Shown piece after piece: positions 8,435-18,174 of a stretch of 64,000 bases of DNA; the stretch's first letter is position 1; each line of letters starts with the position of its first letter. The DNA lies in NCBI GenBank assembly GCA_964472525.1, contig CAYYLL010000015.1, forward strand, positions 1-64,000. Direction: 5' to 3'. The stretch is from SZUA-37 sp964472525. Its GTDB lineage: Bacteria > Pseudomonadota > Gammaproteobacteria > UBA6429 > Thiohalophilaceae. Below the pieces are notes generated by a model. It ran no database searches. It saw only the letters and a list, made by a program, of their open reading frames with translations, and was not told where the DNA came from. The translations under genes and the position numbers were made by a program.

Positions 8435-9472
8435 CTATTCGAAGTCCGCTTTGTTCATAGCTCGTAATCTTGCTTCCTGCTTACTAACAATACCCCGCGC
8501 AACCAAATCCTGTAATGTTTGGTCTAACGTTACCATCCCAACCTGATTACCAGTTTGAATGGCTGAATACATTTGCGCTACTTTATCTTCACGAATTAAG
8601 TTTCGTATTGCCGGTGTACCAATCATAATTTCATGGGCAGCAACCCGACCTCCACCAATTTTTTTCATCAATGTTTGTGATATTACCGCACGTAACGATT
8701 CCGATAACATCGAACGTACCATGTCTTTTTCTGCGGCAGGAAACACATCAATGATTCGGTCAATCGTTTTAGCCGCTGAACTGGTGTGCAAGGTGCCAAA
8801 CACTAAATGGCCAGTTTCGGCAGCCGTTAAGGCTAAACGAATGGTTTCTAAATCCCGTAACTCACCCACCAAAATAATATCAGGATCTTCGCGTAACGCT
8901 GAGCGCAATGCTTGATTAAAACCATGAGTGTGTAAATGGACTTCACGTTGATTGACTAAACATTTTTTACTTTCATGAACAAATTCGATGGGGTCTTCAA
9001 TAGTTAAAATATGCGCATGTTCTTTTTCATTTTTATAATCCACCATTGCGGCCAGAGTAGTTGATTTACCCGAACCGGTTGGCCCCGTCACAAGTACAAC
9101 ACCACGCGGGTTATCGGATATATCTCTAAAAATAGCCGGGCATCCTAACTCTTCCATACTCAATACTTTTGATGGAATAGTACGAAAAACCGCTGCCGCA
9201 CCTTTATTAATATTAAAAGCGTTAACTCGAAAACGTGCAAGTTCAGGAATTTCGAAAGAAAAATCCGTCTCTAAAAATTCTTCATAATCTTTGCGCTGTT
9301 TATCATTCATAATGTCATAAACCAGCGAATGCACGACTTTATGTTCTAGTGGTGGTACGTTGATACGTTTTATGTCACCATCAACCCGGATCATCGGTGG
9401 TAAACCCGATGATAAATGTAAATCTGAAGCGCCATTTTTTACGCCAAAGGCAAGTAATTCTGTAATATCCAT
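8435..9472 (-). CDS. pilT: Type IV pilus retraction ATPase PilT
   Basis: The 345-residue cytoplasmic hexameric ATPase powers pilus retraction and twitching motility. Visible motifs are Walker A GPTGSGKSTTLAAM, Asp box TIEDPIEFVH, Walker B IILVGELRD and His box TAAETGHLVFGTLHT, plus the PilT-specific AIRNLIRE loop near the C-terminus. The length matches the family exactly. The gene is divergent from yggS, the arrangement found in Pseudomonas and relatives, with both promoters in the 169-base gap. Confidence 0.96.
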   Translation of the reverse strand: MDITELLAFGVKNGASDLHLSSGLPPMIRVDGDIKRINVPPLEHKVVHSLVYDIMNDKQRKDYEEFLETDFSFEIPELARFRVNAFNINKGAAAVFRTIPSKVLSMEELGCPAIFRDISDNPRGVVLVTGPTGSGKSTTLAAMVDYKNEKEHAHILTIEDPIEFVHESKKCLVNQREVHLHTHGFNQALRSALREDPDIILVGELRDLETIRLALTAAETGHLVFGTLHTSSAAKTIDRIIDVFPAAEKDMVRSMLSESLRAVISQTLMKKIGGGRVAAHEIMIGTPAIRNLIREDKVAQMYSAIQTGNQVGMVTLDQTLQDLVARGIVSKQEARLRAMNKADFE

Positions 9473-9641
9473 AATATCTTTCTTTTTCCGGTTACCTTAA
9501 AAGGGGCTCTTTATCTATAATAGTCTAGCTGAGAATTCATTATCGGCCAAAACTAAATTTTTAAACTACATTGTCACCTAATATAGGGCAAGTCCGTTCC
9601 TATTAATAGAGACGCATCGATTTTTCTGAAAAAGCATTATA

Positions 9642-10328
9642 ATGACTACGTTAGCGCAACGCCTTAAGGCCGTACAAACTCAGATCACAGATACCGCAAA
9701 AGCCAATCATCGTGAGCCTGATAGCATATTATTGCTTGCAGTCAGTAAAACACAAACGATTGAAGCGGTAAAAGCCATTGCCGAAGCGGGACAAACCCGC
9801 TTTGGTGAAAATTATTTACAAGATGCACTTCCCAAAATTCAAAGCCTGCGAGAACAGGGCTTTAATCTGGAATGGCATTATATTGGCCCTATCCAGTCGA
9901 ACAAAACTCGCGCCATTGCAGAAAATTTTCACTGGGTACACAGTGTTGACCGCTTAAAAATAGCCCAACGACTCAGTGAACAACGCCCGCCTCATTTACC
10001 GCCCCTAAAAATTTGTATTCAGGTAAATATTGGTAACGAACCCCAAAAAGCTGGCATTATTGCCGAAGAATTAAATTTGTTGGCAACGGCTATCAACCAA
10101 CTTCCCCAACTTGAGTTGCGTGGGCTGATGGCTATCCCACCGGCTGCATCAAATACCCAACAACAACACAGCGCTTTTGCCGCATTACGTCAATTATTTG
10201 AAAACCTGCCCCAAACAAATTCACTCGACACGTTATCCATGGGAATGAGTAATGATCTCGATGCGGCCATTGCCGAAGGTGCTACCATGGTGAGAGTTGG
10301 CACCGCCATTTTTGGGGCACGGAATTAA
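9642..10328 (+). CDS. yggS: YggS family pyridoxal-phosphate homeostasis protein
   Basis: The 228-residue protein is a single-domain, alanine-racemase-like barrel. The PLP lysine is Lys36 in LLAVSKTQ, and RFGENYLQDA, WHYIGPIQSNK and GLMAIPP are family signatures, with SMGMSNDLDAAI near the end. YggS/PROSC proteins bind PLP and keep free PLP and amino-acid pools balanced without known catalysis. It heads the yggS-proC-yggT-yggU cluster and is divergent from pilT. Confidence 0.95.
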   Translation: MTTLAQRLKAVQTQITDTAKANHREPDSILLLAVSKTQTIEAVKAIAEAGQTRFGENYLQDALPKIQSLREQGFNLEWHYIGPIQSNKTRAIAENFHWVHSVDRLKIAQRLSEQRPPHLPPLKICIQVNIGNEPQKAGIIAEELNLLATAINQLPQLELRGLMAIPPAASNTQQQHSAFAALRQLFENLPQTNSLDTLSMGMSNDLDAAIAEGATMVRVGTAIFGARN

Positions 10329-10417
10329 ACCAAAAGTAGTTAAAAATCTATTGCTAACTCGCCAATAACTTAAAAATCACTTGGCAAATTAACGACTTAT
10401 CCATTAGGCTATACATT

Positions 10418-11251
10418 ATGTCAGAAACAAATACTTCTTTTTCGGTCGGCTTTATCGGCGGCGGCAATATGGCTCGCAGTATAATTGGTGGGCTTGTGGC
10501 CGATACCAACGTCAGCATTAACATTCAGGTTTATGATCAGTCCGCAGACACATTAACGGGCTTAGCCAATGACTTTGGCATTACTCCAGCAGCATCCAAT
10601 CAACAGCTTATTGAACAGTGTGATGTGGTGGTACTAGCGGTTAAACCACAAGTGATGCAAACTGTTTTAGCTGAACTTGACGCCAGTCAAACTCAGACTG
10701 TGTTTTTGTCCATAGCTGCCGGTTTAAAAATAAGTTCTCTCGCTAAATGGCTAGGCAGTGATGTGGCCATTATTCGCGCTATGCCCAATACGCCGGCCCT
10801 AGTGCAATGTGGTGCAAGTGGGCTTTATGCTAACCAACAGGTTTCCGCCCAACAAAAAGATTATGCCAACATTATTATGTGCGCCACGGGTATCGCGCTA
10901 TGGGTTGATAGTGAGGACTTACTAGATTCAGTCACCGCCCTTTCTGGCAGCGGCCCGGCCTATTTCTTTTTAGTCATGGAAGCCATGCAAACAGCCGCTG
11001 AAAATCTTGGACTCAAAACAGACACCGCACGGCAACTCACATTGCAAACCGCTCTCGGTGCCGCGACCCTCGCATCACAAAGCGAAGATAATCCGGCCAC
11101 ACTGCGACGACGCGTTACTTCACCCGGAGGCACCACTGAACAGGCTATAAATACCCTGCTCGATAAGCAGTTAATTGAAATATTTGGCCAAGCCATGCAA
11201 GCTGCGTATGATCGTTCTAAACAGCTTGCGGCTGAACTCGACCAGACATAA
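10418..11251 (+). CDS. proC: Pyrroline-5-carboxylate reductase
   Basis: The 277-residue enzyme makes the last step of proline synthesis, reducing pyrroline-5-carboxylate with NAD(P)H. The N-terminal Rossmann motif GFIGGGNMARSIIGG, VLAVKPQVM, AMPNTPALV and the C-terminal signature ALSGSGPAYFF with RRRVTSPGGTTEQAI are all present. The length matches the family. It is cotranscribed with yggS and yggT; the yggS link is conserved widely. Confidence 0.96.
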   Translation: MSETNTSFSVGFIGGGNMARSIIGGLVADTNVSINIQVYDQSADTLTGLANDFGITPAASNQQLIEQCDVVVLAVKPQVMQTVLAELDASQTQTVFLSIAAGLKISSLAKWLGSDVAIIRAMPNTPALVQCGASGLYANQQVSAQQKDYANIIMCATGIALWVDSEDLLDSVTALSGSGPAYFFLVMEAMQTAAENLGLKTDTARQLTLQTALGAATLASQSEDNPATLRRRVTSPGGTTEQAINTLLDKQLIEIFGQAMQAAYDRSKQLAAELDQT

Positions 11252-11283
11252 GTCAATCCACTTTCATATTTTAGGAAAAACCA

Positions 11284-11883
11284 ATGGGCTCACATCTTGG
11301 AAATGCCAGTAGCTTTTTAATCAGTACCTTATTTGGCGCATATATTTTAGTTGTTATGTTGCGCTTTTTATTCCAATGGGTACGCGCTGATTTTAGCAAT
11401 CCGATTTCACAATTTATCTACAAGATAACGAATCCACCCTTAATACCGTTACGCCGCGTTATTCCCGGCTATCGTGGGATAGATTTTGCAGCTGTTCTTT
11501 TGCTGCTAGTACTGCAATGTATTGAATTTGTGGTAATCGGGCTACTCCCCGGCCAGCCTATGCCGGGCTTTCCCGGCTTGCTCCCTTGGGCTCTGGCTGA
11601 ACTATTAGGACTTTGGATTAATATCTATATATTCGGTATTTTAATTTTAGCCATCATTAGCTGGATTAATCCGATGGGATACAACCCCATGGTGAGCCTG
11701 CTAAGCCAACTCACCAACCCCATTATGCGCCCCTTTCGCCGCCTAATCCCACCCATGTCCGGGTTGGACTTATCATCCATGTTTGCCTTAGTCACACTCG
11801 TCTTTATAAAACTGGCCTTTGTTGACTACCTGATCTATCTCTTTAAGAACCTTGCTTTCCCTCATGCAAAATACCTTTTTTAG
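11284..11883 (+). CDS. yggT: YggT family integral membrane protein
   Basis: The 199-residue protein consists of two YggT repeats, each with two membrane segments and the conserved pattern NP-I-x-x-x-TNPPL-P-RR-IP (first repeat near residue 55, second near 145 with LTNPIMRPFRRLIPP). YggT proteins are linked to osmotic tolerance and membrane organisation, but the mechanism is unclear. An AGGAAA ribosome binding site precedes the ATG. The last 20 bases overlap yggU. Confidence 0.93.
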   Translation: MGSHLGNASSFLISTLFGAYILVVMLRFLFQWVRADFSNPISQFIYKITNPPLIPLRRVIPGYRGIDFAAVLLLLVLQCIEFVVIGLLPGQPMPGFPGLLPWALAELLGLWINIYIFGILILAIISWINPMGYNPMVSLLSQLTNPIMRPFRRLIPPMSGLDLSSMFALVTLVFIKLAFVDYLIYLFKNLAFPHAKYLF

Positions 11884-12163
11884 TTGGAAAAACAATATCT
11901 TACTTTTGCATGTCGTTATTCAACCCCGTGCTAGTAAAGACGAAATAGTCGGTCTACACGCTGACCGACTGAAAATACGCCTCAAAGCACCCCCCGTGGA
12001 TGGCAGGGCCAACGAGTATCTTATCCGCTATTTAGCCGGGCTTTTTGGGCTAGCCAAAAAAAATATTCAGGTGACCAAAGGACAAACCAACCGACTTAAA
12101 ACACTCCGTATCGAATCTTTGACGGATTTACCCCCCACACTACGCCTGTACCAAGCAGAATAA
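11864..12163 (+). CDS. yggU: YggU family protein (DUF167)
   Basis: The protein of about 99 residues has the DUF167 core: VIQPRASKDEIVG at the start, RLKIRLKAPPVDGRANEYLIRYLA in the middle and VTKGQTNRLKTLRI near the end. The function is unknown, though structures exist and the gene travels with yggT. The start at 11864 (ATG) is preferred over an upstream TTG at 11852 because it fits the family N-terminus. It overlaps yggT by 20 bases, which suggests coupled translation. Confidence 0.9.
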   Translation: MQNTFFSWKNNILLLHVVIQPRASKDEIVGLHADRLKIRLKAPPVDGRANEYLIRYLAGLFGLAKKNIQVTKGQTNRLKTLRIESLTDLPPTLRLYQAE

Positions 12164-12178
12164 CCAGACAAAATTACC

Positions 12179-12198
12179 GAAATTTTAGCTAAAATTTC
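12179..12198. repeat. 20-base perfect palindrome
   Basis: GAAATTTTAG at 12179-12188 is followed immediately by its exact reverse complement CTAAAATTTC at 12189-12198. There is no loop and no T-run, so a DNA-binding site is more natural than a terminator. It lies 15 bases after yggU and about 150 bases before the dynamin-like gene. A second smaller inverted repeat, TCACAT-TTTA-ATGTGA, follows at 12252-12267. Confidence 0.6.
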
Positions 12199-12345
12199 AA
12201 AAACACTGGCCGTTAACGTAATTACGCCGTTCAGGAATGGAAGGGCTTTTGTCACATTTTAATGTGATAGTTCAATAAAAGCGTGTACTTTACTGATATT
12301 TAAGGCTATATTTATTTAAATCAAATTTATTACTGAGCAATATAG

Positions 12346-14307
12346 ATGGCAACAGAACGCTTTACAGACCAAATGCAAGCCTATGGCCGTTGGAAAACGG
12401 AACTCATTACTTCCATTGAAAGTTTTCAGAAATGGCTAGAAACCAATAAAATGAGCAGCAGTGAAGTTGAACTGCGTATTTTTGAACTTATCCAGACTTT
12501 AAAAAGCGATCACCTCACCATTGCATTTGTTGCTGAATTTGCACGCGGTAAAACAGAACTGATCAACGCTATCTTCTTCTCGGAATATGACCGCCGACTA
12601 CTGCCTTCCGAAGCCGGCCGTACCACCATGTGTCCGACTGAACTATTTTACGACAATACGACACACAAAAATTATATTCGTCTGCTCCCCATTGAAACAC
12701 GGCTCGAAGAAGCCAGTATTAATGAATTAAAGAAAGATCCCGTTAACTGGACACATATGGAGTTAGACACCAATTCATCCGAAGCCATGTCGGAAACCTT
12801 TCAAGAAATTGTGCGCACCAAAAGAGTCAGTCCCAAAGAAGCCATTAAACTCGCACTACATGCGCCCGAAGATAGCGTGCATGTTGACCCCGATGGTAAA
12901 GTTGAAATCCCCATGTGGCGGCACGCTATCATTAGCTTCCCGCACCCATTATTAAAAGAAGGCTTAACCATTTTAGATACCCCCGGCTTAAATGCCATGG
13001 GCACCGAGCCTGAACTCACTCTCAATATGTTGCCCAGTGCGCAAGCGGTTGTATTTGTGTTGGCCGCCGATACCGGTGTCACTAAATCTGATATGGAAAT
13101 GTGGAAACATTATGTTGAGCCCTTAGGTGGCGAAGCCCAAACCGGGCGTATCGTGGTATTGAATAAAATTGATACCTTATGGGATGAACTCAAAGACGAA
13201 GCTGGTATTAACAAAAGTATTACCACCCAATGCACCACCACCGCAAGAATGTTAAACATAGAAAGCACCAATGTTTACCCTGTTTCGGCACAAAAAGGCT
13301 TATTGGCTAAAATTCGTCATGACGTTGATTTAATTAAACGCAGTAATATCCTTGCACTGGAATCTATTTTATCCAAAGACATCTTGCCGTCAAAACAAAA
13401 CATTGTGCGCGAAAATATTGTCGGTGAGATTGGCAGTATGGCAAAAGAAGCCCAAAGCATGATTGCTTCTCGGCTGGCCGAAGCCAACAACCAGTTAAAA
13501 GAACTCAACAGCCTAAGCGGCAAAAATGAAGACGTGATTATTCATCTAATGAAAAAAACCCGTCAGGAACAAACCGTTTACCATAAATCTGTTGAAAGCT
13601 TTCAGGCCAACAAAAAAATGTTTAACGACCATCATTCACAGTTGTTAAATACACTTAGCATTAATGCACTCGATAAACTGATGGCTGAAACACGCAAAAA
13701 TATGACCGGTGCTTGGTCAACAATGAAGTTAAAGAAAAGCATGAAAGAATTCTTTGATATTATTAACGGCACCATGGATACCGCCAATAAACACGTTGAA
13801 AATGTGAACCGACTAGTACAAACCATTTATCGACAGTTCAATAAAGAACATGGCTTAACGGAAACTAAACCTCGACTATTCAGCATCGTAAAATACAAAC
13901 GTGATCTGGAACGTTTATACTTTGAAGCCGAAGCTTACCGTAACAGCCCGGTCATGACCATGACTGAGCAAGCCTTTGTAGTGAAGAAATTCTTTATCTC
14001 TATGGTTTCACATGCACGCAACACGCTTTATCAGGCACATCAGGAAGCCAACTCATGGAGCAAAGCTGCAATGCTGCCCTTGGTCACACGGATAAAAGAA
14101 CATAAAGACCAAATGGAAAAACGTCTTGAAAGTTTACGCAAAATTAATGAATCACGCGATACCTTACAATCACGCATGTCTGAATTAGGTAAAACAGCCG
14201 AAATATTGCAAAACCAGTTACAAGATCTGAATAACTTAATAGAAACACTCAATAAACCGTTGGAATGGTTTATTGCGAACCATAAATCAGATGCTCAGGT
14301 TGCTTAA
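12346..14307 (+). CDS. Bacterial dynamin-like GTPase
   Basis: The 653-residue protein has an N-terminal dynamin-type GTPase domain (about residues 55-330). The G1 loop is EFARGKTEL (Lys69, Thr70), G3 is LDTPGLNAMG, and G4 is VVLNKID. The G1 sequence lacks the leading glycine of the usual GxxxxGKS/T. The rest is long helix and coiled coil (about 360-640), as expected for the stalk of dynamins that bend or repair membranes. No membrane-spanning segment is evident. The gene stands alone between yggU and metX, and its client membrane is unknown. Confidence 0.8.
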   Translation: MATERFTDQMQAYGRWKTELITSIESFQKWLETNKMSSSEVELRIFELIQTLKSDHLTIAFVAEFARGKTELINAIFFSEYDRRLLPSEAGRTTMCPTELFYDNTTHKNYIRLLPIETRLEEASINELKKDPVNWTHMELDTNSSEAMSETFQEIVRTKRVSPKEAIKLALHAPEDSVHVDPDGKVEIPMWRHAIISFPHPLLKEGLTILDTPGLNAMGTEPELTLNMLPSAQAVVFVLAADTGVTKSDMEMWKHYVEPLGGEAQTGRIVVLNKIDTLWDELKDEAGINKSITTQCTTTARMLNIESTNVYPVSAQKGLLAKIRHDVDLIKRSNILALESILSKDILPSKQNIVRENIVGEIGSMAKEAQSMIASRLAEANNQLKELNSLSGKNEDVIIHLMKKTRQEQTVYHKSVESFQANKKMFNDHHSQLLNTLSINALDKLMAETRKNMTGAWSTMKLKKSMKEFFDIINGTMDTANKHVENVNRLVQTIYRQFNKEHGLTETKPRLFSIVKYKRDLERLYFEAEAYRNSPVMTMTEQAFVVKKFFISMVSHARNTLYQAHQEANSWSKAAMLPLVTRIKEHKDQMEKRLESLRKINESRDTLQSRMSELGKTAEILQNQLQDLNNLIETLNKPLEWFIANHKSDAQVA

Positions 14308-14489
14308 GCACACTAAACTCCCCACAACAAACTGACAAGCTATCAATAAAAAAAAGCCTGGTAATTTAATATTAATCACACAAAAGCTGTGATGAATTAA
14401 ACCTTTAGAGATTCAACTTGAAACTTGCATCGTCATCCCAAGCTTATTAGACTGACCACTCGATTAAACAAACAACACAAGCTTATTTC

Positions 14490-15659
14490 ATGTCCAATTC
14501 AGTGCCTGATTCAGAACAAAGAACCATACCAAATGATTCTATTGGCATCGTTAGCCCACAAACACATCATTTCGCACAGGCCATTAAATTGGAATGCGGT
14601 ATAAGTTTACCTGAATTTGATCTTATCTATGAAACCTATGGTGAATTAAACGCAACCAAATCCAATGCCATTCTTGTTTGCCACGCACTCAGCGGCGATC
14701 AACATGTTGCAGGATATCATTCGGCGAATGACAAAAAACCCGGTTGGTGGAACGCCTATATTGGCCCCGGCAAACCCTTTGATACCAATAAATTTTTTAT
14801 TATCTGCTCCAACAATCTAGGTGGCTGCAAAGGATCTACCGGCCCCATGAGTAGTAACCCAAAAACAAACAAACCGTATGGCCGCGACTTTCCCATTGTT
14901 ACCGTTAAAGATTGGGTTTACAGCCAAACCTTACTCGCCGATGAGCTCGGCATTAACAAATTTGTTGCCGTTATCGGTGGCAGCTTAGGCGGGATGCAGG
15001 CGTTGCAATGGGCTATTGATTATCCTGAACGTTTAGCACATTCAATTGTTATTGCCGCAGCACCCAAATTATCAGCACAAAATATTGGTTTTAATGAAGT
15101 GGCCCGACAAGCTATCAGCTCCGATCCTGATTTTCATGATGGACACTACTACGAACACAATGTAATCCCTCGTCGCGGTATTAAACTGGCACGGATGCTC
15201 GGCCACATTACTTATTTATCCGACGAATCGATGCGCGCAAAATTTGGCCGAGAACTTCGAGAAGGTAAAATTAATTTTAACTTTGATACCGAATTTCAGG
15301 TAGAAAGTTATTTGCGTTATCAGGGTGAATCTTTCGTGGACAAGTTTGATGCCAATACTTATTTATTAATGACCAAAGCGCTCGATTATTTTGACCCTGC
15401 GAAAGATTACAACGATGATTTAGCCGTAGCATTAAGTAAAGCAAGCGCACGTTTTTTAGTGGTTGCGTTTACGTCAGACTGGCGTTTTGCACCGGAACGA
15501 TCACGCGAAATAGTAAAAGCCTTATTAGATACCAATAAGCGTGTTACTTATTCTGAAATTACCGCCAATCAGGGGCATGATGCTTTTCTTATTCCTAATA
15601 AAGATTATCAGGATGTTTTATACAGTTATATGAAGCATGTAGAGGATTCAATAAAATGA
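14490..15659 (+). CDS. metX: Homoserine O-acyltransferase (acetyl or succinyl) MetX
   Basis: The 389-residue alpha/beta hydrolase activates homoserine for methionine synthesis. The nucleophile is Ser165 in GGSLGGMQALQWA; NNLGGCKGSTGP shapes the oxyanion region; the catalytic Asp and His lie in TSDWRFAPERS and NQGHDAFL. Many gammaproteobacterial MetX enzymes use succinyl-CoA rather than acetyl-CoA, and this cannot be decided here by eye. The stop overlaps metW by four bases (ATGA). Confidence 0.93.
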   Translation: MSNSVPDSEQRTIPNDSIGIVSPQTHHFAQAIKLECGISLPEFDLIYETYGELNATKSNAILVCHALSGDQHVAGYHSANDKKPGWWNAYIGPGKPFDTNKFFIICSNNLGGCKGSTGPMSSNPKTNKPYGRDFPIVTVKDWVYSQTLLADELGINKFVAVIGGSLGGMQALQWAIDYPERLAHSIVIAAAPKLSAQNIGFNEVARQAISSDPDFHDGHYYEHNVIPRRGIKLARMLGHITYLSDESMRAKFGRELREGKINFNFDTEFQVESYLRYQGESFVDKFDANTYLLMTKALDYFDPAKDYNDDLAVALSKASARFLVVAFTSDWRFAPERSREIVKALLDTNKRVTYSEITANQGHDAFLIPNKDYQDVLYSYMKHVEDSIK

Positions 15660-16291
15660 ACTCAATACGCGCTGAATTCCGAACCATTGCGAGTTGGATA
15701 AAACCCGGTAGCCGAGTGCTTGATTTAGGTTGTGGTAATGGCGAACTATTATCTTATTTACAAGAAAACTATCAAGTTACCGGCTATGGTATTGAAATCG
15801 AACAAACAAATATTGTTGCCTCCATTCAGAATAATATTAATGTAATCCAGGCGGATATTGAACAAGGCCTGATCGGTTTTGAAGATAACTCTTTCGACTA
15901 TGTCATTATGACTCAAACTCTTCAAGCACTACGTAATACCGACAAGATGTTAGAAGAAATGTTGCGTGTTGGACGAGAAGGCATTGTGACCTTTCCCAAC
16001 TTTGGCCACTGGCGAAGTCGGCTTAATATTATGCTAGGACATATGCCCGTTACCAAGGCATTACCCAACACTTGGTACAACACACCTAATATTCATCTTT
16101 GCACAATCAAAGACTTTGAAGACTTGTGTACAGAAAAAGATTTTAAAATATTACAACGTAATATCGTTGACCGACAACACCGGAATCGTACTTTTAATGC
16201 ATTCCTACCCAACTTATTAGGTGAAATTGCACTTTACAGGATCCAGAAATCAATCAATTATATATCGTCAACGGGGTATACACCCCGCTGA
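15656..16291 (+). CDS. metW: Methionine biosynthesis protein MetW
   Basis: This 211-residue SAM-dependent methyltransferase-fold protein has motif I VLDLGCGNGELLSYL, then DNSFDYVIMTQTLQAL and the MetW-typical TFPNFGHWRSRL and LPNTWYNTPNIHLCT. MetW is always paired with MetX and is needed for full homoserine acyltransferase function in several Proteobacteria. Translational coupling to metX is evident from the overlapping start and stop. Confidence 0.94.
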   Translation: MNSIRAEFRTIASWIKPGSRVLDLGCGNGELLSYLQENYQVTGYGIEIEQTNIVASIQNNINVIQADIEQGLIGFEDNSFDYVIMTQTLQALRNTDKMLEEMLRVGREGIVTFPNFGHWRSRLNIMLGHMPVTKALPNTWYNTPNIHLCTIKDFEDLCTEKDFKILQRNIVDRQHRNRTFNAFLPNLLGEIALYRIQKSINYISSTGYTPR

Positions 16292-16326
16292 CGACCAAAG
16301 GGGAGAGCTTCGCCTCTCCCCTTTGG
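16272..16326 (+). terminator. Hairpins behind metW
   Basis: CGGGGT (16272-16277) pairs with ACCCCG (16282-16287) across the metW stop. A stronger 13-base stem follows: 16295-16307 (CCAAAGGGGAGAG) with 16314-16326. No long T-run follows on the plus strand, so termination efficiency is uncertain. The structure separates metW from the convergent histidine kinase gene and may serve both. Confidence 0.6.
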
Positions 16327-16373
16327 AAACCCCATTGGTTTTGTGCCCGCCACAAGCGGACGGGGAAACCAAA

Positions 16374-18173
16374 TTAAACTAAAGACTCATCTTTAAAATC
16401 ATTCTTTAACCTCGGTAATGTGAAATAGAAAGTCGCTCCCTTATCCACTTCTGCTCTTGCCCAAATTTTACCTCGATGTCTCAAAATAATTCGTTTTGCC
16501 GTTGCTAAACCAATACCATCACCTTCGAAATCCCGTTGATGATGTAACCGTTGGAAAGAACCAAACAAACGTTCGGAGTAAGCCATTTCAAAACCGACCC
16601 CGTTATCTTTCACATAAAAAATCTTATCACCATCTTGAAATTCCATACCAATCTCAATACGGGCTTTCTCTTTGTCTTTTGTATACTTCCAAGCATTTCT
16701 GATTAAATTATCAAATACCACATAGAGCAAACTTTTGTCTGCGGTAATATCCAGATTATCATTAATAATAATATCTATATTGCGCTCTGGAAATTCACCG
16801 CGCAAATTCGATACAATAACCGTGGCCATATCTGTAACTGAGAAATGTTCAAGTAGTAAGCCTTTTCTGGTAATTCTCGACAATGATAACAACGCATCAA
16901 TTAACGTTCCCATACGCTGACTTGCCTTACAAATGCGTTCCAAATAATCTTTGGCTGTTTCATCAAAAAGCTGACTATAATCTTCTTCAAGCGCTCGAGA
17001 AAAGCCATCGAGAGAACGTAAGGGTGCGCGTAAATCATGAGAAACTGAATAACTAAAGGCCTCCAGTTCTTCCGATAGTACTAATTGTTGGTTATATGCA
17101 GTCGTCAATTCATTTGTTTTTTTACTTAATTCTTTTGTTTTAGCCTTTACTTCATCTTCAATTAATTTTTTCTGTTCGGCCAATAGCTTATTATGCTCTA
17201 GATGTGTGCGAATAATATGCCAAATAAATAATGTTAAGAATAATCCGGCTATCAATACAATTGCTGTCATTTTCAAATCAAACGAGAACAGACCTTTATT
17301 TCGTATAATCTGAATTTTTAGTTTTTTCTTACCTAAATATATTTCTTTTGATATTTCAAAATTCTTACTCAATATAGAGTCCACTCCGATATTATGACCC
17401 TGTAATATCACATGATCATCAAGAGTAATCCGTAGAGTATTAAAAAGTTCAGAACCATCTATTAATAAGATCATCTTATGAAGATTTATTTTATAGACCA
17501 AGACGCCGAAAGCATTATTCAGCCCTCCTTTTTTCAAGTTATCGTCATAACCATTAAACAAAACCTGAACAGCAAAGAGTCGATTTTTTTCTTTCTTTGC
17601 AGGAAGAAATACCAGTGATTTTGAATTACCATTTGCAGCATTAATTGTATTGTGAACAACAGGGAAGCTCAATAAGTCACGCCCAAACCAACGTGAATTT
17701 TTTACATTATAGGGTTCAATATATTTTATCGGGAATAAAAATTTGGCTTCTGGTGTTTTTTTAAGAGCATTCCCATCCCAGCTAGTAATTGTAAAGCCAG
17801 TGTAGCCTTTATTTTGCATTGTTCTTTCATATTTCAACTCATCTTTAATATGAATTTTTTCTGCAAAATAAATTAGCCCAATAAATTCATTCTGGCGTAA
17901 CAGCGAACCGGCTAAAAGACGAAACTCATCATCATTTACATCATCTAATAAATAAAATAACGAATTAAATTCACGGTTTATTCTATTAACATTTGCAAAA
18001 GCAGACTCGACTTCATTAAAAATTTTACTTGCCGATGATTTAAAATAAAAATTATCTTTTTCAACTTCATAGCCAAACGTTATAACTGAAATAAAAACAC
18101 TTAAAATAATTCCCCAAGCTATAATTAAACGTTCAGTGGTTAGTGTGATCATCATAAAGTTAATTGAAGTCAA
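16374..18173 (-). CDS. CHASE-domain sensor histidine kinase
   Basis: This 599-residue membrane kinase has a first membrane helix near residues 13-33, then a periplasmic CHASE-type domain (about 60-270, with FPIKYIEPY and RWFGRDLL), a second helix (about 305-325), a coiled coil, a HisKA box with the phospho-accepting His in YSVSHDLRAPLRSLD, and a HATPase domain with NLIRNAWKYT, DNGVGFEM and GDGIGLATAKR. It resembles phytochrome-type kinases in the catalytic half. The upstream gene, one base away, encodes a periplasmic binding protein that may be its ligand-bound partner. No response regulator is adjacent. Confidence 0.88.
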   Translation of the reverse strand: MTSINFMMITLTTERLIIAWGIILSVFISVITFGYEVEKDNFYFKSSASKIFNEVESAFANVNRINREFNSLFYLLDDVNDDEFRLLAGSLLRQNEFIGLIYFAEKIHIKDELKYERTMQNKGYTGFTITSWDGNALKKTPEAKFLFPIKYIEPYNVKNSRWFGRDLLSFPVVHNTINAANGNSKSLVFLPAKKEKNRLFAVQVLFNGYDDNLKKGGLNNAFGVLVYKINLHKMILLIDGSELFNTLRITLDDHVILQGHNIGVDSILSKNFEISKEIYLGKKKLKIQIIRNKGLFSFDLKMTAIVLIAGLFLTLFIWHIIRTHLEHNKLLAEQKKLIEDEVKAKTKELSKKTNELTTAYNQQLVLSEELEAFSYSVSHDLRAPLRSLDGFSRALEEDYSQLFDETAKDYLERICKASQRMGTLIDALLSLSRITRKGLLLEHFSVTDMATVIVSNLRGEFPERNIDIIINDNLDITADKSLLYVVFDNLIRNAWKYTKDKEKARIEIGMEFQDGDKIFYVKDNGVGFEMAYSERLFGSFQRLHHQRDFEGDGIGLATAKRIILRHRGKIWARAEVDKGATFYFTLPRLKNDFKDESLV

Positions 18174-18174
18174 A

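Noticed and set aside
12252..12267. CRP-site-like TCACAT-TTTA-ATGTGA
   Set aside because: The half-sites are inverted relative to the TGTGA-N6-TCACA consensus, so it does not fit a CRP site.
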